Assembly (NCBI RefSeq): GCF_013415885.1
Contig: NZ_CP058910.1
Span: forward strand, 930,001 to 994,000
Direction of reading: 5' to 3'
From: Halosimplex rubrum
GTDB lineage: Archaea > Halobacteriota > Halobacteria > Halobacteriales > Haloarculaceae
DNA: 64,000 nt
The first letter of the stretch is position 1; each line of letters opens with the position of its first letter. Positions 1-9,492 of this stretch are shown here, piece by piece. The notes below the pieces were generated by a model. That model searched no databases. It was not told the origin of the DNA and worked only from the letters and a program-made list of their open reading frames with translations. Position numbers and translations under genes: made by a program.

Positions 1-1695
<1,695 letters not shown>

Positions 1696-1828
1696 AATCA
1701 TACGCACTGCGACTCGCTGAACGAGTCCAGGCGCAATCTGGATCGCACGTATCACACGGTTCCTATCGACCACCGATACTGGTATCCGAACGCGGTGTTC
1801 GGACGCGGTTCGATTCCGCGGATCGGCG
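1696..1828 (+). other. 23S-5S spacer with processing hairpins
   Basis: The spacer holds a short hairpin (GACTCG ... CGAGTC, about 1711-1727) just after the 23S end. Before the 5S gene there is a second hairpin (CCGAAC-GCGGT-GTTCGG) followed by CGCGGTTCGATTCCGCG. That last element is a perfect 5-bp stem with a TTCGATT loop, the shape of a tRNA T-arm. No complete tRNA can be folded around it. It is either a processing signal or a degenerate tRNA relic. Confidence 0.5.
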
Positions 1829-1950
1829 TTAGGGCGGCCATAGCGGCGGGGCGACACCCGTACCCATCCCGAACACGGACGTTAAGCCCGCCTGCGTTCC
1901 GGCGAGTACTGGAGTACGAGAGTCTCTGGGAAACCTGGTTCGCCGCCTCC
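1829..1950 (+). rRNA. 5S ribosomal RNA
   Basis: The 122-nt sequence starts TTAGGGCGGCCATAGCGG and ends GGTTCGCCGCCTCC, so the terminal stem (GGCGGC/GCCGCC) closes. The conserved loop-C/D blocks CCCGTACCCATCCCGAACAC and the loop-E/helix-IV block TACTGGAGTACGAGAGTCTC are present, as in other haloarchaeal 5S genes. It lies 130 nt after the 23S 3' end in the standard archaeal order 23S-5S-tRNA-Cys. Confidence 0.97.
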
Positions 1951-1987
1951 ACTCATTTCTGGCCATCCCGGCCAGGTTCATCACCCT

Positions 1988-2017
1988 CGACCAGTCTCAT
2001 CGCTGGTCGGGGGTTTT
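1988..2017 (+). terminator. Hairpin plus T-run after 5S rRNA
   Basis: A 7-bp perfect stem, CGACCAG (1988-1994) with CTGGTCG (2003-2009), is followed by GGGGTTTT. It resembles a transcription terminator or processing hairpin between 5S and the downstream tRNA. tRNA-Cys follows 110 nt later, so termination here is probably partial or the tRNA has its own promoter. Confidence 0.5.
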
Positions 2018-2126
2018 CGTCATTTATTACCGAGTGCCGACAGTGTCGATCGGGTTCCCGGAAGCGACCGACGGACGGGCCAGAATCCGATGGGCTTAAG
2101 CGACGCAGGCGGATACTATCGGACGC

Positions 2127-2202
2127 GCCAAGGTGGCAGAGTCCGGCCGAACGCAGCGGCCTGCAGAGCCGCCCATCGCCGGTTCAAATCCGGCCCTTGG
2201 CT
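2127..2202 (+). tRNA. tRNA-Cys (GCA anticodon)
   Basis: The cloverleaf closes fully. The acceptor stem pairs GCCAAGG (2127-2133) with CCTTGGC (2195-2201), with discriminator T. The anticodon stem is GCGGC/GCCGC around loop CTGCAGA, giving anticodon GCA. The T-arm is GCCGG-TTCAAAT-CCGGC. CCA is not encoded. tRNA-Cys after 5S is a usual end of haloarchaeal rRNA operons. Confidence 0.97.
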
Positions 2203-2220
2203 CTCACACGATACCCTAAA

Positions 2221-2247
2221 GCCCAAGACGACCTTCTCTTGGGTTTC
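2221..2247 (+). terminator. Terminator of rRNA operon / tRNA-Cys
   Basis: CCCAAGA (2222-2228) pairs with TCTTGGG (2237-2243) across an 8-nt loop and runs into TTTCTT, 20 nt after the tRNA 3' end. Confidence 0.65.
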
Positions 2248-2590
2248 TTACTATCCCAGAGCCAAATTTTTAGATACTGACAGAAGTATGTGAGGGACAG
2301 CTTTGACTTCACGGAGTGGCAGCCCCATCGAATGAAGTCGGACCGCGAAACAGCGCACGGGTATCGGCGTGCGATCATTCTCCCAAGTGTCTTGATTCTC
2401 GATGTCTAAGGGCTCTCTGAGGAGGTCTAGGAGTTGCACGGACACTTCTCGCTACGACCTCCTCGCTTCTCAAACTCGCTGAACTAGACAGTGCCACTCC
2501 ACGAGGTTGGTTCCTTACACCGTAAATGAACAAGAAGAAAAACGGGTCTGCGAACTGTTCAATGAGCCCTGTTGCTGCTAACGTACAACC
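2248..2590. other. Gap of transposon-like debris, no gene recognised
   Basis: No convincing coding frame is present. A 9-bp inverted repeat, GAGGAGGTC (2419-2427) with GACCTCCTC (2456-2464), is the clearest structure. Reverse-strand frames give short basic peptides that might be relics of an insertion sequence, but I could not assign a family. The stretch lies directly before a disrupted flavoprotein/TnpB chimera, so it is probably part of the same rearranged region. Confidence 0.4.
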
Positions 2591-3193
<603 letters not shown>

Positions 3194-3195
3194 CC

Positions 3196-3244
3196 GAATC
3201 CCCAACGGAGGAATCCTCGCGCTTCAGCGCGGGGAGGATGTCAA
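3196..3244 (+). mobile_element. IS200/IS605 (IS1341-type) right end hairpin / omega-RNA 3' end
   Basis: Directly after the tnpB remnant lies ATCCTCGCGC-TTCA-GCGCGG-GGAGGAT (about 3213-3239), an imperfect hairpin, followed by GTCAA. This hairpin-plus-short-tail layout is the usual right end of haloarchaeal IS1341-type elements. In TnpB systems this end forms the 3' part of the guide (omega/re) RNA, and the guide would then be the flanking sequence from about 3245. The left end is not visible. Confidence 0.7.
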
Positions 3245-3330
3245 TGAGCGACCGGCGGAGAATCTGTGGGGACGCTCGAAGCCGCCGATCGCGCCTCTGG
3301 ATTCATCAGACAGACGCCCGTAGGTACCGT

Positions 3331-3972
3331 ATGGACGACCGACAAGGGCCATCATATCCGCTGTTCGCTGCGATATACGACCCGGCGATGGCAGTCGTCG
3401 AGCGAACGCTACTGCGCCCTCATCGAAGCTATTTGGTCGACGATATCCACGGTGCGGTCCTCGATATCGGTGCCGGAACTGGAGCTATGTTCCCGTACTT
3501 CGACGCCGTCGCCGATGGGAACGTCTCGTTTCACGCGATCGAACCCGACCCGCACATGCGACGACAGGCAAGCGAGAAGGCGGTCGAGTTGGAACTCGAG
3601 ATCGACCTCCGGGCAGCGGGCGCCGAATCGCTCCCGTACGAGGACGACTCGTTCGACGTCGTGATCGCCTCGATGGTGTTCTGTACGATCCCGGATATCG
3701 AGGCGGCGCTCTCGGAGGTCGCCCGCGTGCTACGGCCCGGCGGCGAGTTCCGCTTTTTCGAACACGTACTGGACGACGGGTGGCGTGCTCGCGTCCAGTC
3801 GCTTCTCGCACCGGTCTGGAAGCGGGTCGCGGGCGGCTGTCACCTGACGAGACAGACTGCGTCCGTGTTCGCCGCCGACCGATCGTTCGACGTCGTCGAA
3901 CTCGATCGGATGAACCTCGGTGTGACGCCGATACGACCGTTCGTTCGAGGCCGATTGCGGAAACGAACGTGA
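3331..3972 (+). CDS. Class I SAM-dependent methyltransferase (UbiE/Coq5-like)
   Basis: The 213-aa protein has the Rossmann methyltransferase fold. Motif I is VLDIGAGTGAMFPYF (about residues 43-57). The acidic ribose-binding position lies in HAIEPDPHM. Motif post-I/IV is EDDSFDVVIASMVFC, and LSEVARVLRPGGEFRFFEH is the methyltransf_11 signature. The substrate is unknown; the family modifies lipids, quinones or small thiols/metalloids. ATG at 3331 is chosen because upstream sequence in the same frame runs into the transposon right end. It converges with the next methyltransferase on the minus strand, and the genes do not overlap. Confidence 0.85.
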   Translation: MDDRQGPSYPLFAAIYDPAMAVVERTLLRPHRSYLVDDIHGAVLDIGAGTGAMFPYFDAVADGNVSFHAIEPDPHMRRQASEKAVELELEIDLRAAGAESLPYEDDSFDVVIASMVFCTIPDIEAALSEVARVLRPGGEFRFFEHVLDDGWRARVQSLLAPVWKRVAGGCHLTRQTASVFAADRSFDVVELDRMNLGVTPIRPFVRGRLRKRT

Positions 3973-4028
3973 ACGAGAGGTAGTCGGCACCACTCCTCAC
4001 GCTGCCGGCTCGTACCCTTCCCCGGGCT

Positions 4029-4589
4029 TCATGTAGCTGTGGCGACCAACAGGAACGTCTCTGGCCGAACGGCCTCGTGCTCGATGTGGAACCCGGCGTT
4101 CGACAGTGCGTCTGCCGCTTCCGTGGCAGTGAACCGCTCATCGAGGGGTGGGCCGGCCTCCTCGGTCCCCGTCGCACTCCAGTCGACGATGACGAGTCGC
4201 TCCTCGGGCGCGAGGACACGATCGATCTCGGCGAGCGCGTCGTCGCTGGCGAACTCGTGGTAGGTCATCGTCGAGAAGGCGGCATCGATCGAATCCGCGT
4301 CGACCGGCAGGTCGCTCACCTCGGTGGTGAAGAGGTCGACGTTCTCGGGGAGGCCCCTCTTGCGATAGTAGTCGTGCATCGCCTCCTGCACGTCGACGCC
4401 GTACACGGTCCGCGCGTGGGGCGCTACGTCGTCCGTGTAGAATCCCGTGCCGCTCCCGAGATCGACGACGGTCTCGTCGGACGAGAGGTCGAGCGCCCAG
4501 AGCAGTTCCTCGGCCGAGAGAAACCGGTATCGCCGCTCGGCCCGTTCGAGTTTGTCGGCCCGGGACGCGTCGAATGTGTGATGGCCCAT
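4029..4589 (-). CDS. Class I SAM-dependent methyltransferase
   Basis: The 186-aa methyltransf_11-type enzyme starts MGHHTFDAS. Motif I is VVDLGSGTGFYTDDVA and the ribose-binding acid lies in TVYGVDVQEAMHDYY. DADSIDAAFSTMTYHEF and IDRVLAPEERLVIVDWS complete the core. The opening HHTF(D) and the HEF motif occur in a haloarchaeal group of unknown substrate, sometimes found near redox or metal genes. ATG at 4589 is preferred: the open frame extends upstream, but that part has random composition. It ends 56 nt from the convergent methyltransferase. A TATTGT half-site (4627-4632) lies upstream between it and the divergent DsbA-like gene. Confidence 0.85.
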   Translation of the reverse strand: MGHHTFDASRADKLERAERRYRFLSAEELLWALDLSSDETVVDLGSGTGFYTDDVAPHARTVYGVDVQEAMHDYYRKRGLPENVDLFTTEVSDLPVDADSIDAAFSTMTYHEFASDDALAEIDRVLAPEERLVIVDWSATGTEEAGPPLDERFTATEAADALSNAGFHIEHEAVRPETFLLVATAT

Positions 4590-4697
4590 GCCCGCAATAT
4601 CGTTGTCGCCGGGAAAGACTCTTCCGTATTGTACTGCGCCTACGCCGGTACGTAGTCGTAAAACCCTTCGGTCACCCTCATGTACGCCTGTGTATTG

Positions 4698-5435
4698 ATG
4701 GAAACAGAGAACAATATTACGGGGCGGCGAGCACTCCTCGCCGGTGGTGGAACCATCGCGTTCGGTGGTGCTGTCGCGTATTTTGCGTCGCGCTCCGAGT
4801 CGGGCGGACAGGAATACGTCCCCGACACCTTTCACACGAGCGAGGAGACGACGGGATTCGGGGTGGAACTCGCGGGTCGACCGATCGCCGGCGACGCCGA
4901 CGCCCCGGTCGACATCTACTACTGGACTGACTACCTGTGCCCGTTCTGTAAGCAGTTCGAGACGGAGACACTCCCGGACGTTGGGCTCGACTACGTCGAC
5001 GCTGGCCAAGCGCGAATAATTACCCTCTCATATCCGAACATCGGCGAGTACTCCACTCCGTCAGCGGTCTGGGGCCGTTGCGTCTGGGAGCAAGTCGCCG
5101 ATACCGACCCAGCTGCCTTCTGGCGGTGGCACGGCGCGGCCTTCGACGCCCAGTCGGAGTCAGGACACGATTGGGCGGACGAGGAACGGTTCACGAGCAT
5201 CACCGAACAGACGGAGGCTGTCTCCGTCGCCGACGTAGACGCTTGTCGACAGGACCGCGGCGATGCGATCCGCGAATCCATCGACACTGACATCGCGACG
5301 GCGCAGTCGGCCCGAATTCAGGGGACGCCAGGATTCGTGCTCTACAACCGCGAGAGCGACGTCGCCGGAAAGATCGTCGGTGCACAACCCTACGACAACT
5401 TCGCCGACGCACTCGATCGAGTTAGAGAGGCATGA
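4698..5435 (+). CDS. DsbA-like thiol-disulfide oxidoreductase, membrane-anchored/exported
   Basis: The 245-aa protein has an N-terminal G-R-R-A-L-L-A-G-G-G segment and one hydrophobic stretch (about residues 10-30), a Tat-type signal or anchor. A thioredoxin-fold domain follows, with C81-P-F-C84 in YYWTDYLCPFCKQFE and the cis-proline loop GTPGFVLYN. The long helical insertion between them is typical of DsbA/DSBA-like and Thioredoxin_4 proteins. It probably forms or isomerises disulfides outside the membrane. ATG at 4698 fits better than 4680, since the signal then starts nearer the N-terminus. Its last four bases overlap the next gene (ATGA at 5432). A TATTGT half-site lies 60-70 nt upstream. 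Confidence 0.82.
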   Translation: METENNITGRRALLAGGGTIAFGGAVAYFASRSESGGQEYVPDTFHTSEETTGFGVELAGRPIAGDADAPVDIYYWTDYLCPFCKQFETETLPDVGLDYVDAGQARIITLSYPNIGEYSTPSAVWGRCVWEQVADTDPAAFWRWHGAAFDAQSESGHDWADEERFTSITEQTEAVSVADVDACRQDRGDAIRESIDTDIATAQSARIQGTPGFVLYNRESDVAGKIVGAQPYDNFADALDRVREA

Positions 5436-5977
5436 CAGAGACGGATTCAGCAGTCCATCCTGCGTGGCTTCGTGATCTCCGCGATGCACTCGTATATCCG
5501 CTCACGTCGAACGGGCGGTTGCTTACCACCGGCGTCGCAACGGGTGTAACCTACGTCATACTGGTACTGAGTGCGTTTCCGCAGTTTTCAGTACAGGTGC
5601 TTACCCGAGACCCGACCGACCTCGCGTACGCCGTGACGGCCCTCACGCGGGAGGTGTTCCTCGGAACCGGATGGTTGGGTATCGGACTCGTCGCCGTCTA
5701 CGCGCTTTTGACGGGCGTCGCCGTGACGAACGCCGTTGCCCTCATCCGGCGCGCCCGGCGCGCTGGCGCGTCGACGCTCGCCGGGATCGTTCCGGGCCAG
5801 CTCGCCGCCGGTTGTGCGAGCTGTGGCGCAGGTGTCCTCGGGGCGTTGGGCTTCGTCGGCGCGATGGCGGCGCTCCCGTTTGACGGAAACCTGCTCCGGA
5901 TCGGTGGTATCGCCCTCCTCGCCATCTTCCTCGGGCGAGCCGGCGATCCGCGAACCTGTTCGATCGATCCAACGTGA
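5432..5977 (+). CDS. Multi-pass membrane protein with CASCG motif, partner of DsbA-like protein
   Basis: The 181-aa protein has about four transmembrane helices (near residues 30-50, 75-100, 115-145 and 150-165). A Cys pair C128-A-S-C131 sits in QLAAGCASCGAGVLGALGF at the start of a helix. The overlap with the upstream DsbA-like gene (ATGA) points to translational coupling. By position and Cys pair it may re-oxidise or reduce the DsbA-like protein, a role like that of DsbB/VKOR, but it is not a recognisable DsbB or VKOR. I cannot name a family with confidence. Confidence 0.75.
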   Translation: MTETDSAVHPAWLRDLRDALVYPLTSNGRLLTTGVATGVTYVILVLSAFPQFSVQVLTRDPTDLAYAVTALTREVFLGTGWLGIGLVAVYALLTGVAVTNAVALIRRARRAGASTLAGIVPGQLAAGCASCGAGVLGALGFVGAMAALPFDGNLLRIGGIALLAIFLGRAGDPRTCSIDPT

Positions 5978-6215
5978 CCATGCGATCGAACAATCGACGA
6001 CGGTTGATCGGGACGCTGGACGCAGTGCGCAGACGAACGAACGTCGCTCGTCGACGGGAGGTGGGCCGGTGACCGAACGTCCACGCCTGGGATACGACCG
6101 GATCGATTCGGCATTTCCGTCCGAGTCCTCGATCTATTGAGTGGTATTACCGCTCGGTCCCGCTTGTTCTTTTGGGGTCGCTTCCTCGGAACGGTAGAAC
6201 GTATATCCACCCGGA
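5978..6215. other. Intergenic region between CASCG protein and GDH (convergent)
   Basis: Only very short frames (23-30 codons) are present, with no recognisable domain or ribosome-binding site. I see no repeat or RNA structure. Confidence 0.5.
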
Positions 6216-7511
6216 TTACGGCCAGAGCCCGCGACTCTCGTGAGCATCGGCGATCCGCGAAAGTCCGACGATGTACGCGCCTTGCCGCCAGGTCGCATCG
6301 TGGGCTTCGAACTCTTCTCGGACGGCGTTCCACGCGGCGACCATCTCAGCTTCGAGCTCGTCGTTGACCCGGTCGAGCGACCACGCGCGCCGATTGATGT
6401 CCTGTAGCCACTCGAAATAGCTGACCGTAACCCCACCGGCGTTGGCGAGAATATCGGGGATGACGGGGATTCCCCGCTCGGCTAAGATCGAATCGGCAGC
6501 GAACGTGATCGGCCCGTTGGCCCCCTCGACGATGAGGGCGGCCTGGATGTCGCCGACGTTGTTCTCGGTGATGACGTTTCCGACGGCCGCGGGGATCAGG
6601 ACGTCGACGTCGAGTTCGAGCACGTCCTCGTTGCTGATCGTCTCGTCCGCGTACTTCGTGACGGCTTCGGGTTCCTCGTCGTGGGTCGGGATAGCGCGGG
6701 TGTCGACCCCGTCCGGATCGTAGGCCGCACCGTTCACGTCGCTCACGGCCACGATGGTCGCTCCCCAGTCGTCGAGCAGGCGGGCCGCATTTGCGCCGAC
6801 GCTCCCGAAGCCCTGGACGGCGACTGTCGTCTCTTCGAGCGGGAAGTCGTAGTACTCGCAGGCCTCGCGAGTGATGATGGCGACGCTTCGGCCGGGTGCT
6901 TCCTCTCGCCCTTTACTCCCGCCGATGACCGGTGGTTTCCCGGTTACCACGCCAGGAGTCGTCTCGGCTTCCTGGACGCTATAGGCGTCCATGATCCACG
7001 CCATCTCCTCGGAGCCAGTCCCCATGTCCGGCGCCGGAATGTCGGTCATGGGACCGATAACGTTGCGGAGTTCGTTGGTGAACCGGCGCGTCAAGCGTTC
7101 GACCTCGTCGTCACTCAGATCCTTGGGATCGACGACGACGCCGCCCTTCGCGCCGCCGAACGGGAGGTCCATGACTGCACACTTCCAGGTCATCCACATC
7201 CCTAACCCGATACACTCCTCGCGGGTGACCCCCGGATGATATCGCAGGCCGCCTTTATACGGCCCACGGACGCTATCGTGCTGGGCCCGAAATCCCTGAT
7301 ACATTTCGACGGAACCGTCGTCCCGTTTTAGGGGAACTGTTACTTCGTGGACTGCTGCGGGATAATTGAGGCGTGTGACAACGTTTGGATCGACGTCGAT
7401 GAACGCGGCCGCTTCGTTGAGCTGATGCCGGGCAGTATCGAGCGCTGATTCCGGAGCTTCGTCCTGTCGTGCGTCTACATCCTCCGCTGTCGATGGGGTA
7501 TCGGAAGCCAT
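6216..7511 (-). CDS. gdhA: Glutamate dehydrogenase (NAD(P)+)
   Basis: The 431-aa protein is the usual length for hexameric archaeal glutamate dehydrogenases. Visible signatures are the substrate-binding [11 protein letters not shown], the catalytic-lysine motif [29 protein letters not shown], and the dinucleotide fold [17 protein letters not shown]. The C-terminal [14 protein letters not shown] is the standard Glu/Leu dehydrogenase stretch. It interconverts glutamate and 2-oxoglutarate plus ammonia. The start [11 protein letters not shown] at 7511 fits the family; the frame stays open further upstream but overlaps the zinc-ribbon gene. Haloarchaea usually have several paralogues, and cofactor specificity cannot be read here. 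Confidence 0.95.
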   Translation of the reverse strand: MASDTPSTAEDVDARQDEAPESALDTARHQLNEAAAFIDVDPNVVTRLNYPAAVHEVTVPLKRDDGSVEMYQGFRAQHDSVRGPYKGGLRYHPGVTREECIGLGMWMTWKCAVMDLPFGGAKGGVVVDPKDLSDDEVERLTRRFTNELRNVIGPMTDIPAPDMGTGSEEMAWIMDAYSVQEAETTPGVVTGKPPVIGGSKGREEAPGRSVAIITREACEYYDFPLEETTVAVQGFGSVGANAARLLDDWGATIVAVSDVNGAAYDPDGVDTRAIPTHDEEPEAVTKYADETISNEDVLELDVDVLIPAAVGNVITENNVGDIQAALIVEGANGPITFAADSILAERGIPVIPDILANAGGVTVSYFEWLQDINRRAWSLDRVNDELEAEMVAAWNAVREEFEAHDATWRQGAYIVGLSRIADAHESRGLWP

Positions 7512-7530
7512 GGTGGGGAGTTCAGTAGGG

Positions 7531-7686
7531 TTATTCGAGGGACTTCGCCCGGTTCTGGAACTCGCCGCCACACTCACAGGCGCCGGGGTGAGAGTCCGCC
7601 TCGACGATGGTGCCACACTGGAGACACTCGTACTTCGACGGCGACGTCGGGTCGTTCTCGTGCTCGTAGTCTTGGCCTTGTGGCAT
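7531..7686 (-). CDS. Tiny zinc-ribbon (rubrerythrin/rubredoxin-like domain) protein, 51 aa
   Basis: This frame is below usual length limits but clearly real. It runs [12 protein letters not shown], then [10 protein letters not shown] and G-A-C-E-C-G-G-E-F. The two CxxC/CxC knuckles (C21, C24, C37, C39) make a rubredoxin-like metal site. Such acidic 50-60-aa zinc ribbons are common in haloarchaea and are often annotated as rubrerythrin-like. It lies 19 nt upstream of the glutamate dehydrogenase start on the same strand, so the two are probably co-transcribed. Function unknown; it may bind zinc or transfer electrons. Confidence 0.85.
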   Translation of the reverse strand: MPQGQDYEHENDPTSPSKYECLQCGTIVEADSHPGACECGGEFQNRAKSLE

Positions 7687-7869
7687 ACGATACACTTGTG
7701 GCGCCAGCGGTAAGTATTAATCGTAATGAGAATATAAGGGGCATTAGATACCACACGATCCGTCAGGAACGGGTCCCCCTCTGGATCCTCCCTGTCGAGG
7801 TACGCGTCCCCTGTATCGAACGGTCCCTCGTTCGCCCACACGGAGGGAACTCGACCGGGGAGACGACTG

Positions 7870-7959
7870 CTACGGAGAGACGGACAGTCCGTCTTCGGCC
7901 ACGATCACTTCGCCGATGTCCGCAAGCTCGATCTGGCTCGGGTCGATTGGGAGCACCAT
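7870..7959 (-). CDS. Possible 29-aa mini-protein behind a perfect operator
   Basis: The frame [20 protein letters not shown]... ends in TAG at 7870. It is acidic and has haloarchaeal composition. It lies 12 nt from an exact copy of the window's shared TTGT-N9-CCAA element, in the same orientation as in front of the thioredoxin genes. It could be a genuine microprotein or the surviving 5' end of a deleted gene. No homologue is recognised, and coding status is uncertain. Confidence 0.35.
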   Translation of the reverse strand: MVLPIDPSQIELADIGEVIVAEDGLSVSP

Positions 7960-7971
7960 TAATGTATTATA

Positions 7972-7988
7972 TTGGGAATATAATACAA
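7972..7988 (-). promoter_or_regulatory. TTGT-N9-CCAA element (shared operator)
   Basis: On the minus strand this reads TTGTATTATATTCCCAA, exactly the 17-bp pattern found before thioredoxin and tusA genes. It is followed by TATAATAC and the mini-ORF start. Confidence 0.6.
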
Positions 7989-8118
7989 AGTATCTTTGGA
8001 TAAGATCGAGGGAAAGGGTGGTAACAGGAATCAGGATAGCCACACCACATTCTGGGCTAATGTAGTATTGTGGTATTTGGGAACATCTTAAATCTTCTCT
8101 GTCACCGTAGTCTCTGAT

Positions 8119-8538
8119 ATGATGGCCACCTCCGTGCGTGAGGATCTTGAGCGCGACCTGGGATGTCTCGACCTCCTGGGATGCGTTCACGGACTCAACG
8201 AGCGGGATCAGACGGTCTTCCGCCTGCTACAACAGGCGGAAGAGAGACTCACCGTCGATGACGTAGCAGACCGATTGGATTGTGAGAGATCTACGGCGTA
8301 TCGCTCGATTTCCCGGCTTCACGAGGCTGGCGTCGTCGTACAGGAGCAAGTAAACTACGAGAACGGTGGGTACTACTACGTGTATCGTCCGCGGACACCC
8401 GAGAAAATTGCTCACGATATGCAGCGGTTGCTCAACGACTGGTATGCGGATATCGGACAGCTCATTCAGGAGTTCGAAGATCGATATAGTCGGGACTCGG
8501 ATAGCCGAGAGAACCAGCCGCTGCAGTCCTGTTCCTGA
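8119..8538 (+). CDS. TrmB-like winged-helix regulator 1 (candidate thiol sensor)
   Basis: The 139-aa protein starts MMATSVRED. An N-terminal helix carries C16 and C22 in G-C-L-D-L-L-G-C-V-H-G-L. A TrmB/MarR-type winged HTH follows (about 35-100): LTVDDVADRLDCERSTAYRS is the recognition unit and VNYENGGYYYVYRP the wing. A C-terminal helix (HDMQRLLNDWYADIGQLIQE) probably dimerises. It is a close paralogue of 23104-23508. It is transcribed alone, 84 nt before a thioredoxin operon that carries the shared operator. A TrmB-family redox regulator, OxsR, is known from Haloferax volcanii; whether this is an orthologue I cannot test. Confidence 0.85.
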   Translation: MMATSVREDLERDLGCLDLLGCVHGLNERDQTVFRLLQQAEERLTVDDVADRLDCERSTAYRSISRLHEAGVVVQEQVNYENGGYYYVYRPRTPEKIAHDMQRLLNDWYADIGQLIQEFEDRYSRDSDSRENQPLQSCS

Positions 8539-8570
8539 CCCAATTCACTCACTTCCATCACAAAATAGTA

Positions 8571-8587
8571 TTGTTCAATATCCACAA
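8571..8587 (+). promoter_or_regulatory. TTGT-N9-ACAA element before thioredoxin operon
   Basis: TTGT (8571-8574) and ACAA (8584-8587) are 9 nt apart, preceded by AGTA. AATTAAAG (TATA-like) follows within 10 nt, about 27 nt before the ATG at 8623. Confidence 0.65.
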
Positions 8588-8622
8588 AACAATTAAAGCG
8601 GCGCGATTCTAACGAGCAATTA

Positions 8623-9036
8623 ATGGCTGAAGATATTGAAGAGATCCGGCGACAGAAACTGGCGGAGCTTCGAAATCGGACTGAAACGGACGGTACTGAG
8701 GAGTCTGCCTCGACGATCCCGTCCGAACCGGTCCAGATCAACGGTAGGCCCGAGCTATCCGAAACTGTCACCGAGTACGACCTCGTGCTAGCCGACTTCT
8801 ACGCCGACTGGTGTGGTCCGTGCCAGATGCTCGAACCAGTCGTCGAAACGATCGCGGCCGAGACCGGTGCGACTGTAGCGAAGATCGATATCGACGCGAA
8901 CCAGCAACTCGCCGCCGAGTACGATGTTCGGGGCGTTCCGACGCTCGTTCTGTTCGCCGACGGACAGCCGGCGGAACGACTCGTCGGAATGCAGGACGAA
9001 GCTCAGCTTCGCTCCGTGATCGAAACCCACGCGTGA
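8623..9036 (+). CDS. Thioredoxin 1
   Basis: The 137-aa protein has a charged N-terminal extension (about 45 residues, MAEDIEEIRRQKLAELRNRT) before a canonical thioredoxin domain. The active site is C64-G-P-C67 in FYADWCGPCQMLEP and the cis-proline is in VRGVPTLVLFADG. It should be a cytoplasmic disulfide reductase for target proteins. The extension resembles the DNA-binding PDCD5 opening (EEIRRQKLAEL), so a fused helical arm is possible. It is followed after 7 nt by an unknown gene. The shared operator and a TATA-like box lie upstream, so expression is probably controlled by the TrmB-like proteins. Confidence 0.93.
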   Translation: MAEDIEEIRRQKLAELRNRTETDGTEESASTIPSEPVQINGRPELSETVTEYDLVLADFYADWCGPCQMLEPVVETIAAETGATVAKIDIDANQQLAAEYDVRGVPTLVLFADGQPAERLVGMQDEAQLRSVIETHA

Positions 9037-9043
9037 ATCACCG

Positions 9044-9457
9044 ATGACCGATGGATTCGCTGACGCGGATAACCGCCTCTCGGAGGACCGCCCGCTTGGG
9101 GATATCGCTGGCTCCCTCGAATCGACACTGAAGGCTGATCTCGGTGAGACGCTGGTCGGCCTGGCTTCCTACGAGGATGGCGAGTACGATGTCCTATACC
9201 GAGACGAGGCGGCATCCTCACAGTACTCTGCGTCGGACATCCGGACGATTCTAAAGCACATTCAGCTGGAGGCGATCGGCACTGCAGTCTACGAGGAGTC
9301 CCACGGAGAGCCGTTGCATGCGACCGTTCGCGTTTACGATACGCTGGTCACCATTGCCGTACCAGTCGAGGGGACGACCGGGCTCGTGGTCGTGGTACGG
9401 AATGATGGATCGCACGATCCGTATTCAGCGATCGAGACAGTCAGACACGCGGTATAG
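9044..9457 (+). CDS. Hypothetical protein co-transcribed with thioredoxin 1
   Basis: The 137-aa acidic protein has no membrane segment and no cysteine. The pattern LGETLVGLASYEDGEYDVLYRD plus hydrophobic strands in VRVYDTLVTIAVPVEGTTGLVVVV suggests an alpha/beta sensory-like domain similar to small haloarchaeal proteins of unknown function. It starts 7 nt after the thioredoxin stop, so it belongs to the same operon and probably the same stress or redox response. No biochemical role can be assigned. Confidence 0.75.
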   Translation: MTDGFADADNRLSEDRPLGDIAGSLESTLKADLGETLVGLASYEDGEYDVLYRDEAASSQYSASDIRTILKHIQLEAIGTAVYEESHGEPLHATVRVYDTLVTIAVPVEGTTGLVVVVRNDGSHDPYSAIETVRHAV

Positions 9458-9492
9458 ACGTTGCAAAGGGTGTTTGTACTTCCAGAGGCGCG

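Larger units (their letters stand above)
7687..8118. other. Regulatory gap around TrmB-like gene 1
   Basis: Nothing recognisable lies between 7687 and 7869. The rest holds a possible 29-aa mini-ORF (7870-7959, minus), its operator-like site (7972-7988) and the promoter of the TrmB-like gene. That promoter has a degenerate TATTGT...GGGAAC site at 8066-8084 just before CTTAAA. Confidence 0.5.

Noticed and set aside
2184-2378. Reverse-strand 64-codon frame after tRNA-Cys as a transposase start
   Set aside because: It overlaps the tRNA gene and its terminator and has no recognisable transposase motif.
4627-4660. TATTGTACTGCGCC between the methyltransferase and DsbA-like genes as an operator
   Set aside because: Only one half-site is present; the second arm is missing.
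5992-6139. Two tiny frames (MRSNNRRRLIGTL and TERPRLGYDRIDS)
   Set aside because: No ribosome-binding site, domain or conserved look, and unlike haloarchaeal acidic composition. Not annotated as genes.
8066-8084. TATTGTGGTATTTGGGAAC before TrmB-like gene 1 as an exact copy of the shared operator
   Set aside because: It keeps the TATTGT arm and the position next to CTTAAA but lacks the CCAA or ACAA arm at the right distance. Listed only as degenerate.
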